A DNA stretch of 64,000 bases from an uncultured Clostridium sp. (GTDB lineage: Bacteria; Bacillota; Clostridia; TANB77; CAG-508), in assembly GCA_900553015.1 (NCBI GenBank), contig USBY01000003.1:1-64000 (forward strand). Direction: 5' to 3'. Below the pieces are notes generated by a model. That model had not been told where the DNA came from, did no database searches, and saw only the letters and a list, made by a program, of their open reading frames with translations. A program made the translations under genes and the position numbers. The first letter of the stretch is position 1. Each line of letters starts with the position of its first letter. This document shows positions 29,866-40,869 of the stretch, one piece after another.

Positions 29866-29875
29866 GAGGTGAAAA

Positions 29876-30590
29876 ATGTTTTTCTTAAGTAAAAAAAGAA
29901 TAATGGTACTTGGAATTTTTTTGTTGGCAGTTCTAGCGATAGGAATATCGCAGATATTTATAGAGCCCGAAACAGTAGAAACAGTAGCTTTACCTGTTAG
30001 TAATAAAGTAATAGTTATAGACGCAGGACATGGGGAGCCAGATGGACGGAGCTGTTAGCAATGATGGAATATCAGAAGCTGAAATCAATTTAAAAATATC
30101 ATTAAAACTACAGAATTTATTGGAACAAAGTGGAGCGACAGTAATATTAACAAGATCGGATGAAAATGGAATTTATGATATAGATAAAACAACATTAAAG
30201 CAGAAAAAAGTATCTGATATAAGGAATAGAGTCAAAATAGGAAATTCATCATCGGCAGATATATTTGTATCAATACATTTAAATAAAATACCGCAAGAAC
30301 AATATTCAGGGTGGCAGACATTTTATAAAAAAGATAATGAGCAAGGAGAAAAGTTGGCAACAGCAATACAAGAAAGTTTGAAAGAAGCGGTGCAAAAAGA
30401 AAATAACAGAGTGCCAATGAAAATAGATAATGTATACATAGTAAAAAATGTAGAAATACCACTTACAATAGTAGAATGCGGCTTTTTATCAAATAAGGAA
30501 GAAGAAAATAAATTACAAGAAGACGATTATCAAAACCGATTAGCATGGGGAATATATAATGGGATAAATGATTATTTTTATGAGTCATAA
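29876..30590 (+). CDS. cwlD: N-acetylmuramoyl-L-alanine amidase (CwlD-like, Amidase_3), needs +1 frameshift at CGG
   Basis: Joined length is 237 residues: 29876-30046, then 30048-30590. One N-terminal membrane helix or signal (about 8-27). The zinc amidase motif VIDAGHGEPDGGAVS (His in AGHG) is split by the shift: GGA CGG AGC TGT TAG becomes GGA [C] GGA GCT GTT. The second zinc region FVSIHLNKI and a later ECGFLSN with a catalytic-type Glu are intact. CwlD cuts the peptide side chain from muramic acid during spore cortex formation. Without the shift only 59 residues are made. The ribosome binding site follows the aspS terminator directly. Confidence 0.9.
30047..30050 (+). other. +1 frameshift site CGGA in cwlD
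   Basis: In-frame CGG after GGA. Skipping C gives GGA (Gly), the conserved Gly of the D-x-G-A part of the amidase motif. The zero-frame stop TAG follows two codons later. Confidence 0.85.
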
Positions 30591-30621
30591 TATGATTATT
30601 ATTGAATACTAAATTTATAAA

Positions 30622-30732
30622 TAGGGAAAAAGGAACGTTCCCAAATCCCGGCACATCCCAAATCCCGAAAAGGGAAAAAAGGAACGTCCCCAAATCCCGG
30701 AGACATCCCAAATCCCGATCTCCGAAATCCTG
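30622..30732. repeat. Dispersed GGGGACGTTCC repeat, copy 2 (tandem)
   Basis: Two units read in the opposite sense: AGGGAAAAAGGAACGTTCCC then AGGGAAAAAAGGAACGTCCC, each followed by CAAATCCCGG and a CATCCCAAATCCCGA segment. Confidence 0.7.
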
Positions 30733-30794
30733 ATGAATAAAATTACCAAACATGGAAAAAATAAGCCTAATACTGTTTTAGGAGTGATAATAAC

Positions 30795-33700
30795 ATGTTT
30801 GGTGTTTTATTAGATAAAAAACAACTTGAAAAATATATGGAAAAATTGGCTTCTGATCATAATCTAAAATCGGAATCTGATGAAAGAACATATCCGATAC
30901 CAAATTTAACAAAAGATTTTGAATATATTACTATGGTATATAATTTACTAAATGAACATATAAAATTAGGAATAGATATTCATCCAGCAGGGGAATGGCT
31001 ATTAGATAATTACTATATTATAGAAGAAAGAGTAAAGCAGATAAAGGATGAGTTGGATTTAAAAAAATATAAAAAATTTTTAGGGCTAGATAATGGCCCT
31101 TATGCCGGTTTTGCGAGAATATATATTTTAGCTAAAGAAATGTGTGCTTATACAGATAGTAATATTAATAAAGAAAATTTGGAATTTATGCTAACTTCAT
31201 ACCAAAAAAGAAAAACACTAAACATGGATGAAATATGGAATATAGAGTTATTTATAAAAATTGTTATTATTGAAAACATAAAAAATATTTGCGAAAAAAT
31301 TTATGCTAGTCAAATGCAAAAGTATAGAGCAGAAAATATAATAGAAAGATTGGTAGAGTTAAAGACAAAAGAGAACCTAGTATTTAATAAAAAGCCATAT
31401 AAAAGCTATAAATTTGGGTATGGAGAAATGAAATATCCATTTATAGAATATATGTCATATAAGTTAAAGAAAACAGATAAAGACAGTTATGACTATATAG
31501 AGGCATTAGAAGAGTCAGTAGAAAAGATGGGAACAAATATAAATGATGTTATAAAAAAGGAACATTTTGATATTGCGATAAAAAAAGTACTTATGGGAAA
31601 TTGTATAACAACACTAAAGAATATATCTAGAATAGATTTTCAAGAAATTTTTGAAAAAATAAATGGGGTAGAAGAAATATTAAAACGTGATCCAGCAGAA
31701 GTATATGACAAAATGGATTACAAGACGAAAGCATATTATAGAGGAAAAATAAAAGAATTATCAAAGAAAACAAAAATATCAGAGGTATATATTGCGAAGA
31801 AAATTGTAGAGCTAGGAACAGGAAAACAAGGTAAAAAAAGTCATATTGGGTATTATTTAATTGACGAAGGAAAAGTAGAACTATATAAAGAAATAGAATA
31901 TAAGCCATTTAACCTAAAAAATAACACAAAATTAAATTTGATAATAGGAATTGTATGGGGATTTGCTTTATTAATTTCAATTTTATTAGGAAAAGTATAC
32001 AAGAATTATTTATTAAGTTTAATTTTCTTATTACCAGTACAAGAGATAATAAATCAAGTAACACAGTATGTATTAAGCAAGATAGTAAAACCTAAATTAC
32101 TTCCTAAAATAGACTTACAAAATAAAATTACAAAAGATCAAGCTACAATGGTAGTAATACCAACTATTATAGACTCTGACAAAAAAGTAGAAGAGATGTT
32201 TAAAAAGCTAGAGGTATATTATTTAGCAAATAAAAGTGATAATTTATATTTTACTTTACTTGGAGATTGTAAGCCATCTAAAATAGAGAAAAGAAAAGGA
32301 GATAAAGAAATTGTACTTGCTGGAATACATTGTGTAAATGAATTAAATAAAAAATATCAGAAAGAAATCTTTAATTTTTTATATAGAAAAAGAAGATGGT
32401 ATGAAGGAGAAAATGAATATTTAGGTTGGGAAAGAAAAAGGGGATTACTTATGCAATTTAATTCTTTCCTAATAAATAGAACTGAAGAAGATTTTATAGC
32501 AAATACAATAAACAATATGAAAGAAATACCAAAGATAAAATATATTATAACTTTGGACTCTGATACAAACCTTATTCTAAATTCTGCATTTGAATTAATT
32601 GGGACAATGGAACATATATTAAATAAACCTATTTTAAAAGATGGAGTAGTAATAGAAGGACACGGAATAATTCAACCAAAAGTAGGAATAGATTTAAAAG
32701 AAGCAGAGAAATCATGGTTTAGCAGAATTTTTGCAGGTTCTGCAGGAACAGATTTATATACAAATGCTATTTCAGATTTTTACCAAGATAATTTTAGTGA
32801 GGGAATATTTACAGGAAAGGGAATATACGAACTTAATACTTTTTATAATGTAATGAAATACGCAATCCCAGAATATACAGTTTTAAGTCATGACTTATTA
32901 GAGGGTTCATATTTAAGGTGTGGACTTGCTACAGATGTATTATTAATGGATGGTTATCCAAGCAAGTTTATGTCATTTACTACAAGACAAAATAGATGGA
33001 TCCGTGGTGATTGGCAAATATGTAATTGGATTTGTAAACATATTCAAAATGCAAAAAATGAAACTATAAAAAATCCAATAAATAAACTTTCTAAATATAA
33101 AATATTTGATAATTTAAGAAGAAGTCTAATAAGTTTATTTGAACTAATTTTATTAGCAATAGGAATCTATACACATAAAGCTAGTATAGTGTTAATTGCA
33201 ATATTATCTATATGTATAACAATAATTTTAGAAGTAATAAATAAAATTATTGCTAGAAAGGATGGCGAAAAATTTAAAAAGACATTTACTCCAATAGTAA
33301 CAGGAGGAAAGGGCGCACTTATTAAATTTGTGCTAAATATAGGATTTTTGCCAACTAAAACATATGTAGAAATAAAAGCAATAATACAAGCTATTTATAG
33401 GAAATATGTAAGCAAGAAAAAATTACTTGAATGGACAACAGCAGAAGAGGCAGAGGCAAATAAAGATAATGATTTAGATTCATATGTTGGGTATATGTTT
33501 GTAAATTTAATTTTAGCAGTTGTAATTAATGCATTTAATATTAATCTTATCGCAATAATTCTAGGAATATTATGGCTGTTATCACCTATTGCAGCATTTG
33601 AACTTAGTAAAGCGCTTCCAGAAAAAGATCCATTAAAAAAGATAGACAAAAAGCATCAGAATTATATAGTAGATATTGCTCATAATACTTGGAACTATTT

Positions 33701-36700
33701 TAAAGACTATCTAATAAAAGAAAATAATTATTTACCACCAGATAATTATCAAGAAAATAGGAAGAATAAGGTGGTAAATAGAACATCATCTACCAATATA
33801 GGACTAGCAATGGTAGCTGTAATTTCTGCATATGATATGGGATTTGAAAATATATATGATAGTGTTAAGTTATTACAAAATATGATAGATACAGTAACGA
33901 AATTAGAAAAGTGGAATGGTCATTTGTATAACTGGTATGACATAAAGACATTAGCACCATTAGAACCTAGATATGTATCAACAGTAGATAGTGGTAATTT
34001 TGTAGGATATCTTTATGTTGTAAAACAGTTCTTAACAGAGCATAACAGATTATACGAAAATGTAGAAGACTATATAGCGATTATAAATAAACTTATTGAG
34101 CAAACTGATTTTTCATTATTGTATGACAATTCATCTAGATTGTTTTCTATCGGATTTGATGTAAACGAAAATAAACTTACAGATTCATATTATGATTTGC
34201 TAGCTTCAGAAGCAAGACAAGCTAGTTTTATTGCAATTTCTAAAAAAGATGTACCTGTAAAACATTGGAGCAGTTTAAATCGAACTTTAACTGCAATGGA
34301 TGGATATAAAGGGTTAATTTCGTGGTCTGGTACTGCATTTGAATACCTAATGCCAAATATAAATATGAAAAGCTATCATGGTAGTTTATTAGATGAATCA
34401 TGTAAATTTATGATTATGAGCCAGATAAAATATAGTGAAAAATTAAATATACCATGGGGAATATCTGAATCAGCATTTAACTTAAAAGATTTAAAGTCAA
34501 ATTATCAATACAAAGCTTTTGGTATACCATGGCTTGGCTTAAAAAGAGGACTAGGTGATGAGATGGTAGTTTCATCATATGGTACAGTTTTAGCCATTTG
34601 CGATTATCCAAGAGAGACATTAGAAAATATAGAGCGAATGGAAAAAGAAGGCGTTTTTGGAAAATATGGAATGTATGAAGCAATAGATTATACAAAAAGT
34701 AGACTAAAAGAAAACGAGAAAAAAGAAGTCGTAAAAACATTTATGGCACATCATCAAGCATTAATTTTAATTTCTATAAATAACTTTTTTCATAAAAATA
34801 TTATCCAGCAAAGATTTTCTAAAAACCCAGAAATAGAAGCTACAGAGATTTTATTACAAGAAAGAATGCCAGAAGATATTATTATTACAAAGGAGAAAAA
34901 GGAAGTGCCAGAAAAACTTAAATACAAAGATTATGAATCATATTATAGAATTGAACTAGATGATATAGAAAAGGCAAATAGATGCAATGTAATTTCTAAT
35001 CAAGATTATACTGTTTTAATGGACGAAAAGGGAAATGGATATAGTAAATTTAATGGAATATATATAAACAGATATAAATATACAGATGATAACTCGCAGG
35101 GAATCAATTTCTTTATGAGAAATATAAATGGAAATAAAATTTGGACTTCAAACTATTGCAAAGATATAGTAAAACCAAGTAAATATAAAGTTATTTTTAA
35201 GGCTGATAGTAATTCTATAGAAAGAATAGACGGAAATATAGAAACAAAAGTAGATGTAACTGTTAGTCAAAATGAACCAACAGAAGTAAGAAAAATAGAA
35301 TTTACCAATATAGGAAATGAAGATGAAGTAATTGAGGTTACAGGAAGTTTTGAGCCAATTATATCTGATATTAATGCCGATATAGCCCATAAAGCATTTA
35401 ATAATCTATTTTTAAGATATGATTTTAATAGTGAAAAACAAACATTAATTTTAGAAAGAAGAAAAAGAGATAGTAAAGGTAAAGATATATTTTTAGGTGT
35501 TAATTTTTATACAGAAAATGAGACAATGGGCGAATTAGAATATGAGATAGATGCACAAAAGTTTAATGATTTTAATGATATGAATATGCCAAAACAAATA
35601 AAAGAAGGAAAACGTTTTTCTAATTCTATAGGACTTGTTACAGAGCCAATCGTGGCTATAAAAAGAACGTTAAAGATTCCTGCACATGAAACTGTAGAGT
35701 TATATTTTATAATTTCAGTTGGAGAAACAAAGGAAGATGCAGTAGCTAATATAGAAAAAATAAAAAACCAAGAAGCTATACGAAATATATTTGAAATTTC
35801 TAAAGCTAAAGCAATAGAAGAGGCAAGATATTTACAAATAAAAGGAAATGAACTTGCCGAATATCAAAAATTAATTTCTTTATTAATAAAACCAAATTAT
35901 GTTAGATGGTATTATAGAAACAAGATAAAAAACGAAAAATTTAAAAGGGCAAATTTATGGAAGTTTGGTATTTCTGGTGATTTTCCAATCTTAACATTAA
36001 AACTAAAAAATATAAATGATATGTATTTGTTAAATCAACTTTTAAAATTATATGAAATTTTACGAATAAAAAATATTCAAATTGAATTTATAGTATTAGT
36101 AGAAGAAGAATATTTAATTGAATATATAAATAATTGTATTTTAAGTGCTCACTTAGATTATATGAAGAATATACGAACCGGAATATTTATATTAGTTTCC
36201 AATAAGCTTACAAAAGCAGAAAATGACTTGATTACATTTGTGTCAGATTTAATAATAGATGCAAATTTAGGTAATATAAATTATCAATTAAATAAAATTA
36301 AGAAAATTTATAACAAACAACGAAAAGCGATAACAAATCCATTAGAAGAAATAGAAGTTAAAAATACAGAACAAATACGAACTCCAGCATTAGATAAAAT
36401 TGATTCTGTAGAAAACTTGAAATATTATAATGAGTATGGTGCATTTTCTAAAAATGGAAAAGAATATTATATAAAGACCAATAAAGACATTGTACTTCCT
36501 ACAATATGGAGCCATGTGCTTGCAAATAAGGAATTTGGAACACTAGTTACAGATGGTGGTGGAGGATATACTTGGAATGAAAATAGTAGATTAAACAGAT
36601 TAACTGCATTTACCAATTATACAAGTAAAGATATTCCTTCAGAGCTTATATATTTTATAGATAATGAAAATAAAAGATTTTGGACAATAGGAAATAGAGT

Positions 36701-38786
36701 TGTAGAAGATGATAATGATTATTACACAACATATGGATTTGGATATGCCAAGTTTACACATACAGCAGATGGGATAATACAAGAAAATGAAGTATTTGTA
36801 CCAAAAGAAGATAAGTTAAAAATAAACTTAATTAATTTAAAAAATACTACAGATAAATTAAAAAAGATTAGTATATTTTATTATTTAAAACCAGTTTTAG
36901 GTGAAGATGAGTTACAAACAAATGGAAAAATAGAGGTAAATACTGAAGACAATATTGTTTATGCAATTAACAGATATGATGAATTAATAGACGAGACTAC
37001 TTTTGTTTCTAGTAATTTGGACATTAATTCATTTACCGGTAGCAAAAAATCTTTTATAGGAAATGATACTATTAAAAAGCCTGCTGCATTATTTATTAAT
37101 AGTTTAGATAATGGTAATGGGTTAGGAGAAGAATCATGTATTGCAATTAAGGTAAATGTAGAATTAAAAGCGTATGAAAGTAAAGATATATCATTAATAT
37201 TAGGAGAAGATATTAAAGATAATATTCCTGAGCTAGTCAAAAAATATAAGAATATAGAAAATTGTAAAACAGCTTTAGAAGATACAAAAGAGTACTGGAA
37301 AAATATTATAAATACTATACAGGTGGAAACACCATTAGAATCTATGAATATATTGCTAAATGGCTGGCTAGTTTATCAAACAATAGCATCTAGGTTATTA
37401 GGAAAAACAGGATATTATCAATCTGGTGGAGCAGTAGGTTTTAGAGACCAACTTCAGGATGCGCTTAATATGAAATATATAGATATAAATATACTAAAAA
37501 GTCAAATAATAAAAAATAGTAAGCACCAATTTATACAAGGAGATGTAGAACATTGGTGGCATGATGCAAGTAAAATGGGAATACGAACTAGGTTTTCTGA
37601 TGATCTGTTGTGGCTTCCATATGCTGTGTTAGAATATATAAAATTTACAGGAGATAGAACAATATTAGATATAGAAACAAATTATCTGGAAGGTGAAGAG
37701 TTAAAAGAAGGAGAAGTAGAAAGATATAGTTTATATAATGCTTCAGAAGAGAAAGGAACAATATATGAGCATTGTAAAAAAGCTATAGAAAGGGCTTTTG
37801 ACTTTGGTGAAAACGGATTACCTAAAATTGGTTCTGGAGACTGGAATGATGGACTTTCAAATGTTGGTGTACAAGGAAAAGGAGAAAGTGTATGGCTTGC
37901 ATTTTTCTTGTACGATATTCTAAACAAATGGATTAATATTGTAAAAATAGATGATGATGAAAAATATAAAGAGGTCATAGCTAACTTACAACGAAATGTT
38001 AATAAGAATGCATGGGATGGCAAATGGTTTAAACGTGCATTTATGGATGATGGGACACCTCTCGGAAGTATGGAAAATGAAGAATGTAGAATAGATGGAA
38101 TTTCGCAAAGCTGGGGAGTAATTTCTGGGGCAGCAGATAACGAAAAGAAATTTATAAGTATGGATAGTTTAGAAACACATTTAGTAGATAGAGAAAATGG
38201 ATTAATAAAGTTATTAGATCCACCTTTTGAAAATGGAAAATTAGAACCAGGATATATAAAATCTTATTTACCAGGAGTTAGAGAAAATGGAGGACAATAC
38301 ACACATGGTGCTATATGGGCAATAATTGCAGAAAGTTTATTAGGATTTGGAGATAAAGCAGTAAATATGTTTAAATTGATAAATCCAATAGAACATACGA
38401 GAACAAAGCAAAGTACCAATAAATATAAAGTAGAACCATATGTGGTTGCTGCAGATGTATATAGTAGTAGAAATTTAGCAGGAAGAGGCGGTTGGACTTG
38501 GTATACAGGTTCTAGTGGTTGGTTATATACTGCTGGAATTGAATATATTTTGGGCTTAAAAATATGTAACGAATATTTAAAAATAGAGCCATGTATTTCT
38601 AAAGATTGGAAAGAATATAAGATAAGTTTTAAATATAAAAGCACAATATATCATATTATCGTACGAAATCCAGAAGAGAAGAATGTAGGAGTTACAAAAA
38701 TGTATTGCAATGGTAATGAAGTATATGAGAAAAAAATTAAACTAATAGATGATGGAGAGATATATAATATTGAAATAATAATGTAA
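30795..38786 (+). CDS. Cyclic beta-1,2-glucan synthase-like protein (NdvB type)
   Basis: 2663 residues, the largest gene of the window, with length and domain order like NdvB/Cgs. An N-terminal helical region; two membrane helices (about 375-430); a GT84-like glycosyltransferase (VVIPTIIDS about 452, TLDSDTNL about 591-598, RQNRWIRGDWQ about 733-743); more helices (about 780-850, 900-935); a glycoamylase-like region (about 960-1360); and a C-terminal GH94 phosphorylase pair of domains with GSGDWNDGLSNVG (about 2345-2357). In known enzymes these make, size and close cyclic beta-1,2-glucans from UDP-glucose at the membrane. The product here is inferred, not shown. Confidence 0.85.
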   Translation: MFGVLLDKKQLEKYMEKLASDHNLKSESDERTYPIPNLTKDFEYITMVYNLLNEHIKLGIDIHPAGEWLLDNYYIIEERVKQIKDELDLKKYKKFLGLDNGPYAGFARIYILAKEMCAYTDSNINKENLEFMLTSYQKRKTLNMDEIWNIELFIKIVIIENIKNICEKIYASQMQKYRAENIIERLVELKTKENLVFNKKPYKSYKFGYGEMKYPFIEYMSYKLKKTDKDSYDYIEALEESVEKMGTNINDVIKKEHFDIAIKKVLMGNCITTLKNISRIDFQEIFEKINGVEEILKRDPAEVYDKMDYKTKAYYRGKIKELSKKTKISEVYIAKKIVELGTGKQGKKSHIGYYLIDEGKVELYKEIEYKPFNLKNNTKLNLIIGIVWGFALLISILLGKVYKNYLLSLIFLLPVQEIINQVTQYVLSKIVKPKLLPKIDLQNKITKDQATMVVIPTIIDSDKKVEEMFKKLEVYYLANKSDNLYFTLLGDCKPSKIEKRKGDKEIVLAGIHCVNELNKKYQKEIFNFLYRKRRWYEGENEYLGWERKRGLLMQFNSFLINRTEEDFIANTINNMKEIPKIKYIITLDSDTNLILNSAFELIGTMEHILNKPILKDGVVIEGHGIIQPKVGIDLKEAEKSWFSRIFAGSAGTDLYTNAISDFYQDNFSEGIFTGKGIYELNTFYNVMKYAIPEYTVLSHDLLEGSYLRCGLATDVLLMDGYPSKFMSFTTRQNRWIRGDWQICNWICKHIQNAKNETIKNPINKLSKYKIFDNLRRSLISLFELILLAIGIYTHKASIVLIAILSICITIILEVINKIIARKDGEKFKKTFTPIVTGGKGALIKFVLNIGFLPTKTYVEIKAIIQAIYRKYVSKKKLLEWTTAEEAEANKDNDLDSYVGYMFVNLILAVVINAFNINLIAIILGILWLLSPIAAFELSKALPEKDPLKKIDKKHQNYIVDIAHNTWNYFKDYLIKENNYLPPDNYQENRKNKVVNRTSSTNIGLAMVAVISAYDMGFENIYDSVKLLQNMIDTVTKLEKWNGHLYNWYDIKTLAPLEPRYVSTVDSGNFVGYLYVVKQFLTEHNRLYENVEDYIAIINKLIEQTDFSLLYDNSSRLFSIGFDVNENKLTDSYYDLLASEARQASFIAISKKDVPVKHWSSLNRTLTAMDGYKGLISWSGTAFEYLMPNINMKSYHGSLLDESCKFMIMSQIKYSEKLNIPWGISESAFNLKDLKSNYQYKAFGIPWLGLKRGLGDEMVVSSYGTVLAICDYPRETLENIERMEKEGVFGKYGMYEAIDYTKSRLKENEKKEVVKTFMAHHQALILISINNFFHKNIIQQRFSKNPEIEATEILLQERMPEDIIITKEKKEVPEKLKYKDYESYYRIELDDIEKANRCNVISNQDYTVLMDEKGNGYSKFNGIYINRYKYTDDNSQGINFFMRNINGNKIWTSNYCKDIVKPSKYKVIFKADSNSIERIDGNIETKVDVTVSQNEPTEVRKIEFTNIGNEDEVIEVTGSFEPIISDINADIAHKAFNNLFLRYDFNSEKQTLILERRKRDSKGKDIFLGVNFYTENETMGELEYEIDAQKFNDFNDMNMPKQIKEGKRFSNSIGLVTEPIVAIKRTLKIPAHETVELYFIISVGETKEDAVANIEKIKNQEAIRNIFEISKAKAIEEARYLQIKGNELAEYQKLISLLIKPNYVRWYYRNKIKNEKFKRANLWKFGISGDFPILTLKLKNINDMYLLNQLLKLYEILRIKNIQIEFIVLVEEEYLIEYINNCILSAHLDYMKNIRTGIFILVSNKLTKAENDLITFVSDLIIDANLGNINYQLNKIKKIYNKQRKAITNPLEEIEVKNTEQIRTPALDKIDSVENLKYYNEYGAFSKNGKEYYIKTNKDIVLPTIWSHVLANKEFGTLVTDGGGGYTWNENSRLNRLTAFTNYTSKDIPSELIYFIDNENKRFWTIGNRVVEDDNDYYTTYGFGYAKFTHTADGIIQENEVFVPKEDKLKINLINLKNTTDKLKKISIFYYLKPVLGEDELQTNGKIEVNTEDNIVYAINRYDELIDETTFVSSNLDINSFTGSKKSFIGNDTIKKPAALFINSLDNGNGLGEESCIAIKVNVELKAYESKDISLILGEDIKDNIPELVKKYKNIENCKTALEDTKEYWKNIINTIQVETPLESMNILLNGWLVYQTIASRLLGKTGYYQSGGAVGFRDQLQDALNMKYIDINILKSQIIKNSKHQFIQGDVEHWWHDASKMGIRTRFSDDLLWLPYAVLEYIKFTGDRTILDIETNYLEGEELKEGEVERYSLYNASEEKGTIYEHCKKAIERAFDFGENGLPKIGSGDWNDGLSNVGVQGKGESVWLAFFLYDILNKWINIVKIDDDEKYKEVIANLQRNVNKNAWDGKWFKRAFMDDGTPLGSMENEECRIDGISQSWGVISGAADNEKKFISMDSLETHLVDRENGLIKLLDPPFENGKLEPGYIKSYLPGVRENGGQYTHGAIWAIIAESLLGFGDKAVNMFKLINPIEHTRTKQSTNKYKVEPYVVAADVYSSRNLAGRGGWTWYTGSSGWLYTAGIEYILGLKICNEYLKIEPCISKDWKEYKISFKYKSTIYHIIVRNPEEKNVGVTKMYCNGNEVYEKKIKLIDDGEIYNIEIIM

Positions 38787-38850
38787 TATTAAGTTGTATT
38801 TACTTTTTAGATTAACTATAGTAATATAAGGAAAAAAAGGGGGAATAATA

Positions 38851-39522
38851 ATGGCAGCAAAAAACAATAAACTTGCATGGATTATTGTAATCATTGCAGT
38901 TGTAGTAATAGCAGTAATTGCTATAGTAGCAACAATTTTATTTGGCAATAATCCAGAAAAAACAATTGATGAAACATTTACAGCATTAAAAGAAGGAAAT
39001 ATGGATGTACTAATGGAATATACGTCAACAGAGGGAACAGATAATTCGTTTACAAATGAATTGACTGAAGGTTTAACAAGTGGTACAGAAAATACAGAAT
39101 TAGAAAAGGAAATGCTAGATTCATGTTTTAGTCAACTTGAATGGAAGATAGCAGAAACTAAAAAAGATGGCGATACAGCAGTTGTTACTGTAGATATTAC
39201 AAATAAAGATTTTTCTAATGTTATGCAAGAAATCTTTTCTGAGATGATGGCACAAGCATTTGCGTCAGCATTTACTGGACAAGAAATGACAGAGGAAGAT
39301 ACTATGCAATTAATGAAAGAGAAAATAGATGAAGTTACAGCCACTACAACTAATACAGAAGAAATAAATATGGTAAAAGAAGATGGTATCTGGAAATTTA
39401 GTGATAGTGATGAATTAGCTAATATGTTGTTACCAGGATTTTCATCTGGATTAGAGTCTATGCAAGATTCTATTAATGATAGTTTTGGACTAGATAGTGA
39501 GTATAATGATGCTGGTTTATAA
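38851..39522 (+). CDS. Membrane-anchored small domain protein of unknown function (DUF4878/DUF5105-like)
   Basis: 223 residues. One N-terminal membrane helix (about 8-29), then NPEKTIDETFTALKEGNMDVLMEY, the opening helix seen in NTF2-like lipoprotein and anchored domains, and a beta-rich middle (TAVVTVDITNKDF). The C-terminal tail is acidic. Probably an outside stress- or wall-related protein; function unknown. It is transcribed alone, ending at the bidirectional terminator shared with thyX. Confidence 0.55.
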   Translation: MAAKNNKLAWIIVIIAVVVIAVIAIVATILFGNNPEKTIDETFTALKEGNMDVLMEYTSTEGTDNSFTNELTEGLTSGTENTELEKEMLDSCFSQLEWKIAETKKDGDTAVVTVDITNKDFSNVMQEIFSEMMAQAFASAFTGQEMTEEDTMQLMKEKIDEVTATTTNTEEINMVKEDGIWKFSDSDELANMLLPGFSSGLESMQDSINDSFGLDSEYNDAGL

Positions 39523-39530
39523 AAAATAAA

Positions 39531-39568
39531 ACAACAACCCCACATGTTATTCATGTGGGGTTGTTTAT
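39531..39568. terminator. Bidirectional terminator between the anchored protein and thyX
   Basis: ACAACCCCACATG pairs with CATGTGGGGTTGT, with A-rich sequence before and T-rich after, so it serves both converging genes. Confidence 0.85.
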
Positions 39569-39577
39569 TGCTATAAA

Positions 39578-40249
39578 TTAAACTTCATCTTCTACAGATA
39601 ATTTAGCATAATATTTTTTATCAAATTCTGTATCATATTCTATATCAGCAAATATTTCTGGCATTTCTTCTTTAAAATATAATAATAGAGGAATTAAAAC
39701 TTGTCTTATAGCTGGATGTACATGATTAGTTGTTCTTAATTCTAGAATATGTTTCCATTCACGAATATTAGCAGTCATAGTATATTCTGCAGCTGTTGAA
39801 TGAGGAAGAATTTCTCTTACCATATCTGTTGAAGCACCTAATTCTTTCATCTTAATATAACTATTTTCAATTTCTTGCATTGTTTTCTTCCAAACATCAT
39901 AAGTTTCTTTATCTTCTATATAAGAAGGATTTATAAATGCAATTTCATTTCCATATTTATCTTTATCATAGCTACAATATCTAGTAGATTCGACAGAAAA
40001 ACTAGCAAATCTATGTCTTGTTAAATCTTTATAAGAACCAACATCATCATAAATTCTAACTGTAACTTTTTCATGTTCTAAAACAGATTCATGACCTCTA
40101 GTTATACAATTTGTTAGCAATTTTTTATAACTATCATCTGTGATTTTTCCTTCTGAACGATAGCAAGTTCTACAAGCTCTTTCTAATCTTTTCATTATTT
40201 TTTTACCATCAATTTTTTCTACTTTTATCCAAGGTTCTACTATTCTCAT
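39578..40249 (-). CDS. thyX: Flavin-dependent thymidylate synthase
   Basis: 223 residues with the ThyX signature RHRFASFSVESTRY (about 78-91) and conserved HPAIRQVLIPLL near the C-terminus. It makes dTMP from dUMP using methylenetetrahydrofolate and FAD. Full length, preceded by AGGAGAT. It uses the native AT-rich codon set and contains no CGG. Confidence 0.95.
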   Translation of the reverse strand: MRIVEPWIKVEKIDGKKIMKRLERACRTCYRSEGKITDDSYKKLLTNCITRGHESVLEHEKVTVRIYDDVGSYKDLTRHRFASFSVESTRYCSYDKDKYGNEIAFINPSYIEDKETYDVWKKTMQEIENSYIKMKELGASTDMVREILPHSTAAEYTMTANIREWKHILELRTTNHVHPAIRQVLIPLLLYFKEEMPEIFADIEYDTEFDKKYYAKLSVEDEV

Positions 40250-40463
40250 GATACATCTCCTAATAATTTATTTACAACCTTATAAATTTTACTACATTAA
40301 TTAAAGATTGCATAAAAAATTAATGTATTTACTTTTAAAAATATATCAAATTTGATTTTTTTTGACAAGGAGTTTTTTATAATTGACTGTAAAAAATAAT
40401 TGTGATAATATTTTTCTAACTATTGGTTGAAGTCTTATTCATAGTTAAAAGGAGGATATAATT

Positions 40464-40865
40464 ATGATTATAGCTATGAAAAAAACATTTTTGAACAGGT
40501 ATCATTACTTTTTTGATGCAAATGGAAATTTGAATCCTCGTTGCGATGCAGAGGAGCGGAAAAACTTTATAAAACTGTGCACCGAAATAAACCACAAGGT
40601 ATCTTTCGGTGATATAAAAACCGGAGAAATATACACAAGAGAGGTATTTAACTTAAGAAAAGAAGTGTTAGAGGAAATGCTTCCAGTTGTGTATTCTGAA
40701 GTTTTTGATGAGCAGGGAAATGTGAAAGCATGTGGCCGAGAAAAATGTCTCGAGCTGATTGGAATCTGCTCAGAGCTGGATCCGTTTAACTATTATGGTG
40801 ACAGCAAACTGGGATTCTTGAACGAGGAGAATATCTTTAAGCTTAGATGGCGAGTAAACGCATAA
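40464..40865 (+). CDS. Foreign-looking single-gene cassette, unknown function
   Basis: 133 residues, cytoplasmic, no recognised family. It contains two similar segments: FDANGNLNPRCDAEERKNFI and FDEQGNVKACGREKCLELI, each followed by a Glu-rich stretch and YTREVFNLR or LNEENIFKLR. It therefore looks like an internal duplication of about 60 residues. GC content is visibly higher than its neighbours, CTG, CGT and CGA codons are used, and codon 32 is CGG with no matching +1 frame (a shift would end after four codons). It has AAGGAGG and its own GC-rich terminator. Confidence 0.7.
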   Translation: MIIAMKKTFLNRYHYFFDANGNLNPRCDAEERKNFIKLCTEINHKVSFGDIKTGEIYTREVFNLRKEVLEEMLPVVYSEVFDEQGNVKACGREKCLELIGICSELDPFNYYGDSKLGFLNEENIFKLRWRVNA

Positions 40866-40869
40866 GCAA

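Noticed and set aside
40557..40560. CGGA at codon 32 of the 133-residue cassette gene as a frameshift site
   Set aside because: The +1 frame stops after four codons; the zero frame continues through an internally repeated protein.
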